From the NCBI GenBank assembly GCA_964618075.1, contig CAZTZO010000004.1, positions 43,416 to 107,415 of the forward strand: 64,000 bases of DNA, written 5' to 3'. Shown here piece by piece: positions 1 to 9,059 of the stretch. How positions within the stretch are numbered: the stretch's first letter is position 1; every line of letters starts with the position of its first letter. The position numbers and the translations under genes are program-made. Under the pieces are notes generated by a model. It saw only the letters and a list, made by a program, of their open reading frames with translations, made no database searches and was not told where the DNA came from. This DNA comes from CAYTMY01 sp964618075 (GTDB lineage Bacteria > Bacillota > Clostridia > Eubacteriales > Anaerofustaceae).

Positions 1-984
1 TCAAAGTCTGTGGCATGTACCGAGGTCACAAAAAAAATAATCGAACGCGCCTTTTCTGATGAATACGTTTTGCTCATTGACGGCGGACACGACGTGGCGG
101 ATTTCTGCCTTAGTGAAAAATTCGATAAAATATTTTATACGGGCAGCCCGAATGTCGCCGTGCATGTCATGAGCGAAGCCGCTAAAAACCTGACTCCCGT
201 CGCACTTGAGCTGGGAGGCGAAACGGGCAACTGGTGCGTAGTACGAAAAGACGCCGATCTAAAGGACGCCGCAAGAAAAATAGCCTTCTTTAAGATACTC
301 AACTCAGGGCAGGTGTGCATAAACATAAACCAGGTGGCAATAGCAAAAGAGGTCGCAAGCGAGTTTGTGGAGCTGTTAAAAAAGGAGTTTATTCGCCAAA
401 TCACAACAGACCCAATCAATAACCCCGAATATCCGAGGCTTATAGGCAAAAAAGCATATGATAAATGCATTGAAGACGTAAATAAATATCAATCACGCGT
501 CGTATTCGGAGGAATCGGAGACGAGAAAACCTTGAAGTTTGCGCCTACCATTATATTTCCTGTCGATATCAACGAGGATATCGTCCAAAGGGAGCTTTTC
601 AGTCCGCTGCTTCCGATAGTTACGTACAAGGACGAACAAATTGATGAATTGATAGAAACAATAGAAGTAAGACAACACGGTCTTGCCTTTTATCTTTTTA
701 CAAGGGATATTAAGTGGGCAAACAAAACCATGGAGCGTATGCAGTTCGGCGGAGGCTGTATAAACGAGGTCGTCATGCATCTTATGGTGAAGGGTGTGCC
801 CTTTAACGGAACGGGACATTCGGGAATGGGCGCATACCACGCTCAATGGGGCTTTAGGGAATTTACGCACCCCAAGACCGTATTAAAGGGCTCCAACAGG
901 TTTAATCTGTCCTTACGCGAGCATCCGTATACGGGTGAAAAATCAAAGAAAAAATTTGCACTGCTTAAATTCATGGAAAAATAA
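1..984 (+). CDS. Aldehyde dehydrogenase family protein, 5' end cut by window edge
   Basis: The reading frame is open from base 1, so the gene begins before the window; 327 codons of the C-terminal two thirds are present. The catalytic region of the NAD(P)-dependent aldehyde dehydrogenase superfamily is visible: the general-base glutamate sits in ALELGGE and the nucleophilic cysteine in NSGQVC. The C-terminal tail HPYTGEKSKKK resembles the short class 3 type (fatty or aromatic aldehyde dehydrogenases that lack the longer N-terminal part), which oxidise aldehydes to acids. The substrate cannot be told from the sequence. It is followed after 24 bases by a terminator shared with the converging FAD oxidoreductase gene. 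Family assignment is firm; subfamily is an inference. Confidence 0.9.
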   Translation, partial: SKSVACTEVTKKIIERAFSDEYVLLIDGGHDVADFCLSEKFDKIFYTGSPNVAVHVMSEAAKNLTPVALELGGETGNWCVVRKDADLKDAARKIAFFKILNSGQVCININQVAIAKEVASEFVELLKKEFIRQITTDPINNPEYPRLIGKKAYDKCIEDVNKYQSRVVFGGIGDEKTLKFAPTIIFPVDINEDIVQRELFSPLLPIVTYKDEQIDELIETIEVRQHGLAFYLFTRDIKWANKTMERMQFGGGCINEVVMHLMVKGVPFNGTGHSGMGAYHAQWGFREFTHPKTVLKGSNRFNLSLREHPYTGEKSKKKFALLKFMEK

Positions 985-1008
985 ATATAAGCTTCCAGCA
1001 AAAAAAAT

Positions 1009-1040
1009 AAGTCACTTCCCAAAAAAGAGAAGTGACTTTT
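1009..1040. terminator. Bidirectional rho-independent terminator
   Basis: A 10-bp perfect stem (AAGTCACTTC with GAAGTGACTT) is flanked by an A run on the left and a T run on the right, so it can end both the aldehyde dehydrogenase transcript and the converging oxidoreductase transcript. Confidence 0.85.
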
Positions 1041-1049
1041 GTTTATTTT

Positions 1050-2351
1050 TTAGTGGTACGACAGAGCGTCCGCCTTTATCATGCTTTCCGTTGAACTCTT
1101 CGGGTCGATTTTGTTGTCCTTTCCCTTGTTGCCTTTTACGCATTCGTCCATATGCACCATGATCCCGCATTCCTCAAGCTGTTTTTGCAGGGTGCTTATA
1201 TCTACGTTCTGTAAGGTCGTATTGTTTTTTATGCTAAGAGCGGCAGCCACCCCTGCGGCCTCTCCCGTCTGAGCGCAGGCGGGGATAAAACGCATAAGCT
1301 CCCAGCCCTGCCCTGCGGCGGCAACCATTCTGCCGGCAGCTATGATATTTGTTATTTCACAGTCTATAAGCGCCTCGTATGGGAACTCATAAACCGGAGC
1401 ATTCGGTTTAATACAGTTGCAAACACAGCCCACAGAGCTTTCTACGAATTTGTCCGGCGTAAAATCAAACTCCTTTAAGCCCTTTATCCTTCTTGTCGTG
1501 CGAAACTGCGGCGCAAAGGGAATAGTGAGCATTGCGTAGTCGCCACGCTGGTTTTTCTTTAAATAATCTAAAGCAAGAGAACGGCTCAGCTTGATATATC
1601 CGTTTACTCCTTCAGAGGTTGTGCCTGAAAAGGTCGGTATGGTTGCCTCGGAATTGTCAGCGTCGGGACGTAAGCCCAGCCATCTTAAGCCAATAGCCTT
1701 GAGCATATCGTTTTGCTCGATCCCCTCCTTCATTGTGGCAAAATCAAGCTCGTAGCACCAATGCGAAACTATACTTTCCTGAGTTAAGCACTGTGCGCCT
1801 GCACGGTAAAACACGTCTGCGTCCCCCGTAGCGTCAACTATAACCTTAGCCATATAGGCGCTTCTGCCTGATTTATTTTCGATAACTGCGCCCTTACACT
1901 CCTTACCCTCCATTATAGGAGATGAAAACACCGAGTCGAACACCACGTCTATCCCCTCCTGCTGCATTATTTCATCAAGAGCAAGGATAAAGGCGGGAAT
2001 ATTAAAGTGCGTGCGGTAACGTCCTGTCGGGTTATCAACATGCTTTACTCCCCTTTTCCATTCGCTCGGAAGGTTGTTGTAGCCGTATTTTATGGATAAA
2101 TGCAAAAGCTCCTCAGCTAAGCCTGCGTATATCCTGTTGCCTGCTCCGTCACAAAGTCCGAGGTATATGCAAACATGTCCGAGAGTTGCAAGTCCTCCGA
2201 GAGCGACTCCCTTTTCAATGAGAGTAACCTTCATACCCTTTCTTTTAGAAGCAAGCGCCGCACTTACGCCTGCAATACCGCCGCCTATTACAAGCACATC
2301 GGTTTGCCCGACAACGGGAACACTGTCATTCACTTCAATAAATTCACTCAT
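1050..2351 (-). CDS. FAD-dependent oxidoreductase (FAD_oxidored family)
   Basis: A 433-residue flavoprotein. The N-terminal Rossmann motif VIGGGIAGVSAAL, with an acidic residue at the end of the second strand (LIEKG), binds the ADP part of FAD. A second FAD-contact motif, VIVDATGDADVFYRAGA, is near residue 185, and a C-terminal GRMVAAAGQGWELMR segment is typical of the family (Pfam FAD_oxidored, PF12831). Members often oxidise sugars or other polar substrates or are of unknown substrate; none can be assigned here. Start ATG is preceded by a modest AGAGAAGAG ribosome site. It stands alone, converging on the aldehyde dehydrogenase. Confidence 0.85.
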   Translation of the reverse strand: MSEFIEVNDSVPVVGQTDVLVIGGGIAGVSAALASKRKGMKVTLIEKGVALGGLATLGHVCIYLGLCDGAGNRIYAGLAEELLHLSIKYGYNNLPSEWKRGVKHVDNPTGRYRTHFNIPAFILALDEIMQQEGIDVVFDSVFSSPIMEGKECKGAVIENKSGRSAYMAKVIVDATGDADVFYRAGAQCLTQESIVSHWCYELDFATMKEGIEQNDMLKAIGLRWLGLRPDADNSEATIPTFSGTTSEGVNGYIKLSRSLALDYLKKNQRGDYAMLTIPFAPQFRTTRRIKGLKEFDFTPDKFVESSVGCVCNCIKPNAPVYEFPYEALIDCEITNIIAAGRMVAAAGQGWELMRFIPACAQTGEAAGVAAALSIKNNTTLQNVDISTLQKQLEECGIMVHMDECVKGNKGKDNKIDPKSSTESMIKADALSYH

Positions 2352-2798
2352 CTTCTCTTCTCTTTTCTGTTATTTATTTATACTCTATATTTTAATAATT
2401 AAATATATTTCATTAAAACAATTACAATTCAATACGCCTTATTATATATGATTCTGTTAAATTGATTTTATCATACAGGTATTATAGATGCAACGAGTAT
2501 TATTTAATATTTAAAATATAATATATTTCATTTTTGGTCGAAAAAGTTACGGCTTATGGGGGCAAGGAAAAGACTCATATCATTAACTGTTAAGCAATTA
2601 AATTTATCCGTTTAAAAATTTATTGTTTATACTTATCATCAAATATCCTGGTTCTAAGCCATTTTTATGATATATGCATTTTATTTATACTTATCAATGT
2701 ATGCATAAAAGTTATACTATGTGTGTTTATTCGGTATTGGACATTTTTAAATAACCAGCCTATAACAAAGGTATAAAAATTGATTGGAGGGTTGTGAA
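2352..2798. other. Intergenic region between divergent genes, AT-rich
   Basis: About 450 bases without a credible gene. It is strongly AT-rich and must hold the promoter of the leftward oxidoreductase, for which no convincing -35/-10 pair was found, and the promoter of the rightward hydrolase, annotated separately. No tRNA, riboswitch or repeat was recognised. Confidence 0.5.
2737..2766 (+). promoter_or_regulatory. Putative sigma-A promoter of the hydrolase gene
   Basis: TTGGAC, an 18-base spacer, then TATAAC; predicted start near 2773, about 26 bases before the ATG and just before the GGAGG ribosome site at 2786. Confidence 0.5.
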
Positions 2799-3767
2799 AT
2801 GCAACTTAAAAAGAGTACCAAAATTGCACTAATCGTTACAATTGCTTTGATGTTGATCAGTTCAATCGGGCAATACCTTGTCCACAATCAGTTTTTCTCA
2901 GTCGACGTACATTACTACAATGTAAGCCTTGAAAAACTGAGCGAAATGATCGAAGAAAACAACAAGGAGGCAGACAAACAGATTGAAACGACGTTTTATG
3001 CTGACGGATATTCGAACATGGCTTTTATCCAGTTCGTTCCCAAAAATGCGACCAGCGAAACGCCTGCTCCCGCAGTATGCCTTTTCCACGGAGGCTGGAA
3101 CACGAAGGAAAAGACATATTCCTATGCCATAGAGCTTGCTCGCAGAGGCTTCGTTGTCATATGCCCGGACCTTGCAGGTATGGGTCAGTCTGACGCCAAC
3201 GCATCCGGCGGCAATTTCGGCTGTGCGGCTATAACCGAATATGCCATGAGTCTTCCTTATGTAGACGAAACGAAAATCGGCTTATATGGTCACTCAAACG
3301 GAAACAGAGAGGCCGCAAGAGTTATTACTCTTGAGGCAGAAACTAACAATCCGCCTATTAAAGCATGGTTCTTAAATAACAGCGTCGGTTATGTGCGTTA
3401 CCTACAGACCGGATGCGAAAACCTCTTTCTCGGTGATTCAGCGGCAAAGTCTGACGAATGGGATATCCTCCCTCCGGATAACACATATTATTTCCTGACA
3501 GATAGTATTCTGGCGCAAAGCACCGTTAAATTGTGGTATTCCGAAAGCACGCAAACCGAATTTACCGAAGGAGAATGGATATCCTCCGACGGAAGCACAA
3601 CGATATACGATCCTGACGTTGTTCAGGGAGCCGCTATCGCAAAGGACAACGGCATAGCCCTGTACAATCCCGCTCAGATACATAACTGGGGCGCATGGTC
3701 GTCAAAAAGTGTAAGCGACGCACTCACAACATATTATGCCGCTCTGGGCAGACCCGACGGTGCGTAG
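2799..3767 (+). CDS. Alpha/beta hydrolase, membrane-anchored, ends at an in-frame TAG
   Basis: A 322-residue protein beginning with a membrane segment (about residues 7-26) and then an alpha/beta-hydrolase fold: LFHGGWN supplies the oxyanion region, and GLYGHSNGNREA is the nucleophile elbow GxSxG with the catalytic serine. ATG 2799 is chosen over the upstream TTG at 2784 because GGAGG lies 8 bases before it. The TAG at 3765-3767 is in the same frame as the membrane-domain stretch that follows, and no ribosome site separates them, so this is probably the first half of one protein of about 640 residues. The esterase/peptidase type is unknown. If the stop is not read through, a truncated but complete catalytic domain would still be made. 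Confidence 0.8.
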   Translation: MQLKKSTKIALIVTIALMLISSIGQYLVHNQFFSVDVHYYNVSLEKLSEMIEENNKEADKQIETTFYADGYSNMAFIQFVPKNATSETPAPAVCLFHGGWNTKEKTYSYAIELARRGFVVICPDLAGMGQSDANASGGNFGCAAITEYAMSLPYVDETKIGLYGHSNGNREAARVITLEAETNNPPIKAWFLNNSVGYVRYLQTGCENLFLGDSAAKSDEWDILPPDNTYYFLTDSILAQSTVKLWYSESTQTEFTEGEWISSDGSTTIYDPDVVQGAAIAKDNGIALYNPAQIHNWGAWSSKSVSDALTTYYAALGRPDGA

Positions 3768-4724
3768 TATATATCGGTATCAAATCACATTTATGCTTGG
3801 AACAGCGCCTTTGAAATATTGGGCTTCTTTGCTCTGCTTGCATTCTTGTTCCCGCTCGTAAGCATACTGTCTCAGACAAAGCTATTTGCTTCTCTGAAGA
3901 AAAAAATCGTCGCACAGGAGGATCTTCCGTCCATAAAGAAAGCTGAAAACTGGCTTCCTGCGTTGCTTATCCTTATTTTCTACACACTGTTCAATTATTT
4001 CCTGTTCGCAAAGCTGTACGTTTACGGCTATACCTCAGTCTTTGACAGCACATATACCTACAGTCCCGTCAATCCGTTTGTTTATTACTTCCTCGTGCTT
4101 ACGGTAATAGGCATTGCGATAACCTTTATTACATATGCAATAAAGCGCTTCATTCACAGAAAGGATGAAATCACGGTTGCAAACCCGTATGAGTTGGGAA
4201 AAATAAGCGGTCTCGGAGAATTCTTCAAGTCCTGTCTGTTCGGTATAGTAGTCGCGCTATTCTTTATGCTTCCGATTTGCATCGCGTTCTATTGCTTCCA
4301 GTCCTCATACAGAGTTTGGGAGCTGGCTATTTATCCCGACAGTATCGCTCACCTGTTCACCTTTGCCACAAAATATCTGCCGTGGTTTGTGGTGTTCTTT
4401 ATCCCCATGGCGATATCAAACGCTTCCTTCAGATTCAAGGAGCTACCGGACTGGGCTAGCGCACTTATCAACGGGCTCACGACGACCTTGGGATTGATCA
4501 TATTCTGTATAGTGTTTTACACTTCAGGACTTAACGGAGCATACTCTGTTCCCGACGGATACGGTGTAATGGCAGGAATGGTCTCTATAACGACGCCTGT
4601 TATGCTTATATTCGCAAGTCTGCTTTCAAGACACGTTTATAAGAGTACTGGTAATACATGGGCGAGCGCAATGGCAAGCGCCACTGTTCTCGGACTTATG
4701 TTCTTTACGTATATGTCTGCATAA
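3768..4724 (+). CDS. Membrane domain of the hydrolase, downstream of the in-frame TAG
   Basis: This stretch continues the hydrolase frame after the stop codon at 3765-3767, beginning YISVSNHIYAWNSAFEIL and then about seven hydrophobic segments (for example ALLAFLFPLVSIL, LPALLILIFYTLFNYFLF, FVYYFLVLTVIGIAITFI and LGLIIFCIVFYTSG). The first codon able to start translation is TTG at 3819, already inside a membrane segment and with no Shine-Dalgarno sequence, so independent translation is unlikely. I read it as the C-terminal half of a hydrolase-membrane fusion broken by one nonsense change; a lysine codon AAG in place of TAG would restore it. Alternatives are genuine readthrough or a sequencing error. 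Function of the membrane part is unknown. Confidence 0.65.
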   Translation, partial: YISVSNHIYAWNSAFEILGFFALLAFLFPLVSILSQTKLFASLKKKIVAQEDLPSIKKAENWLPALLILIFYTLFNYFLFAKLYVYGYTSVFDSTYTYSPVNPFVYYFLVLTVIGIAITFITYAIKRFIHRKDEITVANPYELGKISGLGEFFKSCLFGIVVALFFMLPICIAFYCFQSSYRVWELAIYPDSIAHLFTFATKYLPWFVVFFIPMAISNASFRFKELPDWASALINGLTTTLGLIIFCIVFYTSGLNGAYSVPDGYGVMAGMVSITTPVMLIFASLLSRHVYKSTGNTWASAMASATVLGLMFFTYMSA

Positions 4725-4749
4725 TCGTAATGATATAGTTATATAAAGT

Positions 4750-4794
4750 AAGAAAAGCTTCGGTCCACTTCAACATTGGATCGGAGCTTTTCTT
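4750..4794 (+). terminator. Rho-independent terminator after the hydrolase locus
   Basis: An 18-bp stem (AAGAAAAGCTTCGGTCCA with its near-complement, two G-U pairs) and a 9-base loop, followed by TATTTATTAT. The A-rich left arm makes it possibly active leftward too, for the lipoprotein gene. Confidence 0.85.
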
Positions 4795-4857
4795 ATTTAT
4801 TATCAATACTATTCGCTGTCATATTGTGATTTAATTTTTTAACGGTCGTTTTAATAT

Positions 4858-5520
4858 CTACTCTTTCGTATACTTATAATCCTTTGAGCTCGATAAGAAC
4901 GTAAGAGTCATTTCTTTTCCGTTTATCTTGTAGCGCAGATATCTTAAAAAATCACTGTCGGCGTTGTAGGTGTAGAGTATATCGTCGCTCTTGACATACG
5001 TCCACTTTAAGTCGGTCACATGCGTTTTGGAAGGGTCATTCGGGTCATAGGTATATGCGGTTTTATCGGAATTAAACACATAAGAATATGATCCCTGACA
5101 ATTCCATGTACCCTCAAGCTCACTCGGATTGGTTCCGTTGTCGGGAAGAGTCGACGCCTGCGATCCCTTGGGTATAAATGTAGCGGTGGTATTGTTTTCC
5201 TTATTCGTTATAATAAAGGTTATATCCTTCATGGAAAACTCGTATTCGACCGTCCAAAAGCCTATTACCTCAACATCAAGCTCATCATCGTCAAGATTCC
5301 AATAATACTCGTAGTCAAAGCCGTTATTTGTCTGCGTGCCCGTGCCGTCCTTGTTAAAGCTCATGCTTATGGAAGGCGAATACTGCCTTTCCCACGTTCC
5401 CACAGTGTAAAGGATTTCCTCCGGCTTCATACCCTTATAAGGGTTCTTTGAGCAAGAGCTTACTGAGACAAGCATGATCATTACAAAGAGTGCGCAAAAT
5501 ATTTTGGTAAGTTTTTTCAT
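4858..5520 (-). CDS. Lipoprotein with two lipocalin-like halves
   Basis: A 220-residue secreted lipoprotein. The start at 5520 is chosen because GGAGAGAATT precedes it; an upstream in-frame ATG would add eight residues. The N-terminus is a type II signal peptide with lipobox VSSC, then a mature domain rich in aromatic and acidic residues. Two similar segments (around YTVGTWERQYSPSIS and LEGTWNCQGSYSY) each have a TW...S...F.DGT/K pattern that recalls lipocalin-like DUF5640 proteins, suggesting two beta-barrel-like repeats. It follows the histidine operon in the same direction after a 110-base gap with its own ribosome site, so it may or may not be cotranscribed. Function unknown. Confidence 0.7.
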   Translation of the reverse strand: MKKLTKIFCALFVMIMLVSVSSCSKNPYKGMKPEEILYTVGTWERQYSPSISMSFNKDGTGTQTNNGFDYEYYWNLDDDELDVEVIGFWTVEYEFSMKDITFIITNKENNTTATFIPKGSQASTLPDNGTNPSELEGTWNCQGSYSYVFNSDKTAYTYDPNDPSKTHVTDLKWTYVKSDDILYTYNADSDFLRYLRYKINGKEMTLTFLSSSKDYKYTKE

Positions 5521-5630
5521 AATTCTCTCCTTAATTTGTCGCAAAGCAGCTAATATAGCTTAAATTATTCTTTATAACCCATATTACCACTCAATATGAC
5601 CTTATGTCAAATCGTATATCAGCCCTGTAT

Positions 5631-6305
5631 TCAATTCTTTTTTTTCTTTATATCACTGCTTCTCTCGTACTTTTTGTCCTGCTCGTTGTGGCGAGAGGAA
5701 AGCTCTTTTTTTACATCCTTCAGCTCAATTCCGGCGTCCTTCATGAGTACCAGAGCATGATAGCACAAGTCCGCAAGCTCATAGACAGTTTCTTTTTTGT
5801 CTCCCTTTATATCCGCAATTACGACCTCGCTGGCTTCCTCTGCAAGCTTTTTACTTATCTTCTCCTTGCCCTTGTCAAACAGATACGTCGTGTAGCTGTC
5901 TTGTGGGCGCTCATCATATCTTTTGCTTATGATTTTATACAGCTCCTCCAAACTAAAAGTACTTTCTGAGGCTGTTTCGTCTGAATATATATCGTTAAAA
6001 AAACAGCTTTCATTACCGGTATGACAGGCAGGGCCGTCCTTTATGACCTCCGCCAACAGGCAATCAGCGTCGCAGTCTGCCTTTAAGCTTACCAAATGCT
6101 GCACGTTTCCGCTGGTTTCTCCCTTTCTCCAAAGCTCCTTTCGTGAGCGCGAATAAAAACAGGTGCGCTTTTCATCAAGGCTTATTTTCAGGCTTTCTTC
6201 GTTCATATACGCCAGCATTAGCACCTTTTTCGTATAAAAATCCTGTACTATTACGGGTATCAAGCCCTTTTCGTCGAATTTAAGCCCGTCTGTTGAAAAT
6301 ACCAT
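5631..6305 (-). CDS. hisIE: Bifunctional phosphoribosyl-AMP cyclohydrolase / phosphoribosyl-ATP pyrophosphatase
   Basis: HisI and HisE fused, catalysing the second and third steps of histidine synthesis: HisE removes pyrophosphate from PR-ATP and HisI opens the ring of PR-AMP. The HisI domain (about residues 1-110) has [27 protein letters not shown] and the metal-binding cysteines in DCDADC and ACHTGNESC. The HisE domain (about 125-200) has [15 protein letters not shown] and EEASEV motifs ([17 protein letters not shown]). I prefer ATG 6305 because AAGGAAG lies 8 bases upstream; an in-frame ATG at 6323 would add six residues but has no ribosome site. Last gene of the leftward his operon, 19 bases after hisF. 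Confidence 0.93.
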   Translation of the reverse strand: MVFSTDGLKFDEKGLIPVIVQDFYTKKVLMLAYMNEESLKISLDEKRTCFYSRSRKELWRKGETSGNVQHLVSLKADCDADCLLAEVIKDGPACHTGNESCFFNDIYSDETASESTFSLEELYKIISKRYDERPQDSYTTYLFDKGKEKISKKLAEEASEVVIADIKGDKKETVYELADLCYHALVLMKDAGIELKDVKKELSSRHNEQDKKYERSSDIKKKKN

Positions 6306-6324
6306 ATTGTTTTCTTCCTTCATT

Positions 6325-7083
6325 TTATATTGTGCGCATATTTATGCCTTCGGCTTTTAAATATGCCTTCAGCTCGCTTATAATGACTTCCTTGTAGTGA
6401 AAAATACTCGCGGCAAGCCCTGCGTCCACTCCGTCAAGCTTGAAAAGCTCCTTGAAGTCCTCCATTTTACCTGCGCCTCCTGAGGCTATGACAGGCACGT
6501 CCACTTGTGAGGTGATAGTATAAAGCATTTCAAGATCAAAGCCGTTTTTCACTCCATCTGTATCTATGGAATTAACGACTATCTCTCCGGCTCCGCGCTC
6601 CACGGCTTCCCTTGCCCACTTTACCGCGTTTATTCCCGTATCCTCTCTGGCGCCCTTGGCAAAAACGTGCATATCATTTCCTACTCTGGCGACGTCCATA
6701 GACAAAACCACGCACTGGTCGCCGTATTTCTTGGCCGCCTCGTCAATCAAAGAGGGATTCTTAAGCGCTCCCGAATTAACGCTGACCTTATCCGCGCCGC
6801 AGTCCAAAACCCTCTTGAAATCGTCAGTCGTATTTATGCTGCCGCCCACGCAAAGAGGAATGAATATGCACGAAGCCACACGCTTGAGTACGTCCGTAAA
6901 CAGAGGGCGTTTTTCGTATGAGGCTGTAATATCGTAAAACACAAGCTCGTCCGCTAAACTGTCGTTATAGTACTTTGCCAGCTCCACCGGATCGCTTACG
7001 TCCCTTATGCCCTTGAAGTTTTTGCCCTTTACAACTCTGCCGTCTGCTATGTCAAGACAGGGTATTATCCTTTTAGTTATCAT
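6325..7083 (-). CDS. hisF: Imidazole glycerol phosphate synthase, cyclase subunit
   Basis: The 252-residue HisF TIM barrel makes imidazole-glycerol phosphate and AICAR from PRFAR with ammonia supplied by HisH. Signature segments are [12 protein letters not shown] at the start (first catalytic Asp), [43 protein letters not shown] (second catalytic Asp) and [13 protein letters not shown]. Length is normal. Its start overlaps the end of hisA by 11 bases, so translation is probably coupled. Confidence 0.97.
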   Translation of the reverse strand: MITKRIIPCLDIADGRVVKGKNFKGIRDVSDPVELAKYYNDSLADELVFYDITASYEKRPLFTDVLKRVASCIFIPLCVGGSINTTDDFKRVLDCGADKVSVNSGALKNPSLIDEAAKKYGDQCVVLSMDVARVGNDMHVFAKGAREDTGINAVKWAREAVERGAGEIVVNSIDTDGVKNGFDLEMLYTITSQVDVPVIASGGAGKMEDFKELFKLDGVDAGLAASIFHYKEVIISELKAYLKAEGINMRTI

Positions 7084-7795
7084 CGCCCGCCGCCTTTAAT
7101 GCCTGTTTTAAATCTATTGCACCCGTGTAAAGCGCTTTTCCCAGCACAGCGCCGTAGATGCCTATTTCCTTCAGTCTTGTTATTTCGTCTATCGTGCTTA
7201 TACCGCCTGAGGCGATTATATTTATCCCTTTAATATTTGAAAGCCTTTCATAAAGAGCAAGGTTTGTGCCCTGCAGGGTGCCGTCACGCGATATATCTGT
7301 ATATATGACGTTTTGTACCCCAATATCCCTTAATTCCTTTAAAAAATCCTCTCCTTTGGTTTTTGAGATGTTTTTCCAGCCCTCCAGCGCAGCGTAACCG
7401 TTGAGCGTATCGACTCCGACTGCTATCCTATCAGAGAATTTTCTTATCATTGATACTAAAAAATCTCTGTCATTTACGGCGGACGTTCCCAGTATTACTC
7501 TGTTTACACCAAGAGAAAAATATTCTTCTATACGCTTTTGGGTGCGAATGCCGCCGCCGAGCTCTATAAATATCTCTTTATTTTGCGCTATCCTACCAAT
7601 CGTTTCAAAAGCGGGAGCTTTGCCCGAAAGAGCGCCGTCCAAATCGACAATATGAAGCTTGCTTGCCCCCTCACTATAAAAACGCTCCGCTGCCGTTTTG
7701 GGGTCGTTTTCGTAAACGCTTATTTTGTCGAAATCCCCCTTATAGAGGCGTACCGCCTTATTGTCCTTTATGTCTATCGCGGGATAAATGTGCAT
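7073..7795 (-). CDS. hisA: Phosphoribosylformimino-5-aminoimidazole carboxamide ribotide isomerase
   Basis: HisA, 240 residues, isomerises ProFAR to PRFAR. The barrel begins MHIYPAIDIKDNKAVRLYKGD with the catalytic Asp in AIDI; the opposite acid is in YTDISRDGTLQG, and phosphate-binding glycines are in ELGGGIRT and IIASGGIS. The open frame extends upstream to 7957, but the family start is ATG 7795, preceded by AAGGAAT; the extra 54 residues would overlap the end of hisH and are not part of the family. Lies between hisH (52-base gap) and hisF. Confidence 0.96.
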   Translation of the reverse strand: MHIYPAIDIKDNKAVRLYKGDFDKISVYENDPKTAAERFYSEGASKLHIVDLDGALSGKAPAFETIGRIAQNKEIFIELGGGIRTQKRIEEYFSLGVNRVILGTSAVNDRDFLVSMIRKFSDRIAVGVDTLNGYAALEGWKNISKTKGEDFLKELRDIGVQNVIYTDISRDGTLQGTNLALYERLSNIKGINIIASGGISTIDEITRLKEIGIYGAVLGKALYTGAIDLKQALKAAGDDN

Positions 7796-7847
7796 GAGCG
7801 TATTCCTTTTGTATTTTTTTATATTTATGCTTAAAAAATCATTGATT

Positions 7848-8471
7848 TTAAGAGCACAATTCATAGAAGGCCTTGAGTATTTTAAGCCCTTTTTCTCCGC
7901 TTTTTTCAGGATGAAACTGACATGCGAAAACATTGTTTTCAAAAACCGTCCCCGCAATTTTTACCCCGTAGTCGCAAAAGGCTGCAACAGAAGGGTTGGA
8001 CGCCTCCACGTAATAGGAATGCACAAAATACATGTGCTCTTTCGACATCGTATATTTGAGTATCGGACATTCCTTTTTTTTCTCAAGCGCATTCCAGCCT
8101 ATTTGAGGAACCTTTTGGGAAATGTTTTTTTCTTCAAAAGCCTCCTTCATGGACACAACGCTGCCCTTTATGTACCCCAAACCCTTGTGAATGCCGTATT
8201 CACAGCTGTCCTCAAACAAAAGCTGCATACCGAGGCATATCCCCAACAGCGGAGTTTTCTTTTCTACCACATCATCAAGAGTCCCCCTTAAGGACAGCTC
8301 ATCAAGCTTATCCATGGCGTCTCCAAAGGCTCCCACCCCGGGAAGTATAACTCCGTCGGCATTTTTTATAACAAGTGCGTCATTAGTTATGATATTGTCT
8401 ATATTCATAAAATTCAGTGAGCTTGAAAGAGAAAAAAGGTTCCCCAGCCCATAATTAACGATAGCTATCAT
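7848..8471 (-). CDS. hisH: Imidazole glycerol phosphate synthase, glutamine amidotransferase subunit
   Basis: HisH, 207 residues, a class I glutaminase that feeds ammonia to HisF. It opens MIAIVNYGLGNLFS as usual; the nucleophile Cys is in GICLGMQLLFE and the His-Glu pair in FHPEKSGEKG. PGVGAFGDAM forms the P-loop-like oxyanion strand. Start ATG immediately abuts the hisB stop. Confidence 0.97.
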   Translation of the reverse strand: MIAIVNYGLGNLFSLSSSLNFMNIDNIITNDALVIKNADGVILPGVGAFGDAMDKLDELSLRGTLDDVVEKKTPLLGICLGMQLLFEDSCEYGIHKGLGYIKGSVVSMKEAFEEKNISQKVPQIGWNALEKKKECPILKYTMSKEHMYFVHSYYVEASNPSVAAFCDYGVKIAGTVFENNVFACQFHPEKSGEKGLKILKAFYELCS

Positions 8472-9059
8472 CTAAATAGCTCCCTTCGTTGAAGGTATTT
8501 CGCCCTCGTAGGCTTTATCAAGCGCCACAGCCTGTCTTAAAGCTCTTGCGAACGCCTTGAATATTCCCTCTATTATATGATGTGAATTTTCACCCGAAAG
8601 CTGCTGGATATGCAAAGTTGTACCGCTTGCCCTGCAAAAGGCGTAAAAGAACTCGCTGACAAGCTCCGTATCAAAATCTCCCACCTTTTCGTTTGGTATA
8701 TCGACTTCGATTCTTGTATATGCCCTTCCGCTTATGTCAATGGACACCATTATCAAGGCCTCGTCCATGGCAAGTATTATCCAGCCGTAGCGCGCTATGC
8801 CCTTTTTATCCCCCAAGGCTTTTAAAAAGGCTTCTCCCAGAACTATACCGGAATCCTCTACGCTGTGGTGATAATCCACGAAGCTATCGCCCTTTATATC
8901 CATTTTAATGTCGAATCTTCCGTGCGAAGCGAACAATTCAAGCATATGCTTAAAAAATCCACAGTCTGTTTTTATATCCGCCTTGCCGCTTGCCTCGATA
9001 TTAAGAGCTAACGATATGTCCGTTTCCTTTGTTTTTCGTGTGATACTTGCGCTTCTCAT
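8472..9059 (-). CDS. hisB: Imidazoleglycerol-phosphate dehydratase
   Basis: A 195-residue, single-domain HisB that dehydrates imidazole-glycerol phosphate to imidazole-acetol phosphate. Metal-binding HHSVED (DYHHSVEDSGI) and HHIIEGIFKAFARAL near the C-terminus are intact. It lacks the N-terminal HAD phosphatase domain found in enterobacterial HisB, so histidinol-phosphate hydrolysis needs another protein. Overlaps hisC by 4 bases. Confidence 0.97.
   Translation of the reverse strand: MRSASITRKTKETDISLALNIEASGKADIKTDCGFFKHMLELFASHGRFDIKMDIKGDSFVDYHHSVEDSGIVLGEAFLKALGDKKGIARYGWIILAMDEALIMVSIDISGRAYTRIEVDIPNEKVGDFDTELVSEFFYAFCRASGTTLHIQQLSGENSHHIIEGIFKAFARALRQAVALDKAYEGEIPSTKGAI

Noticed and set aside
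3765..3767. TAG as a pyrrolysine codon
   Set aside because: TAG ends several ordinary genes in the window, the protein is not a methylamine methyltransferase type, and no pyl genes are seen.
7796..7957. Extended N-terminus of HisA
   Set aside because: The 54 extra residues overlap hisH and are absent from the family; ATG 7795 has its own ribosome site.
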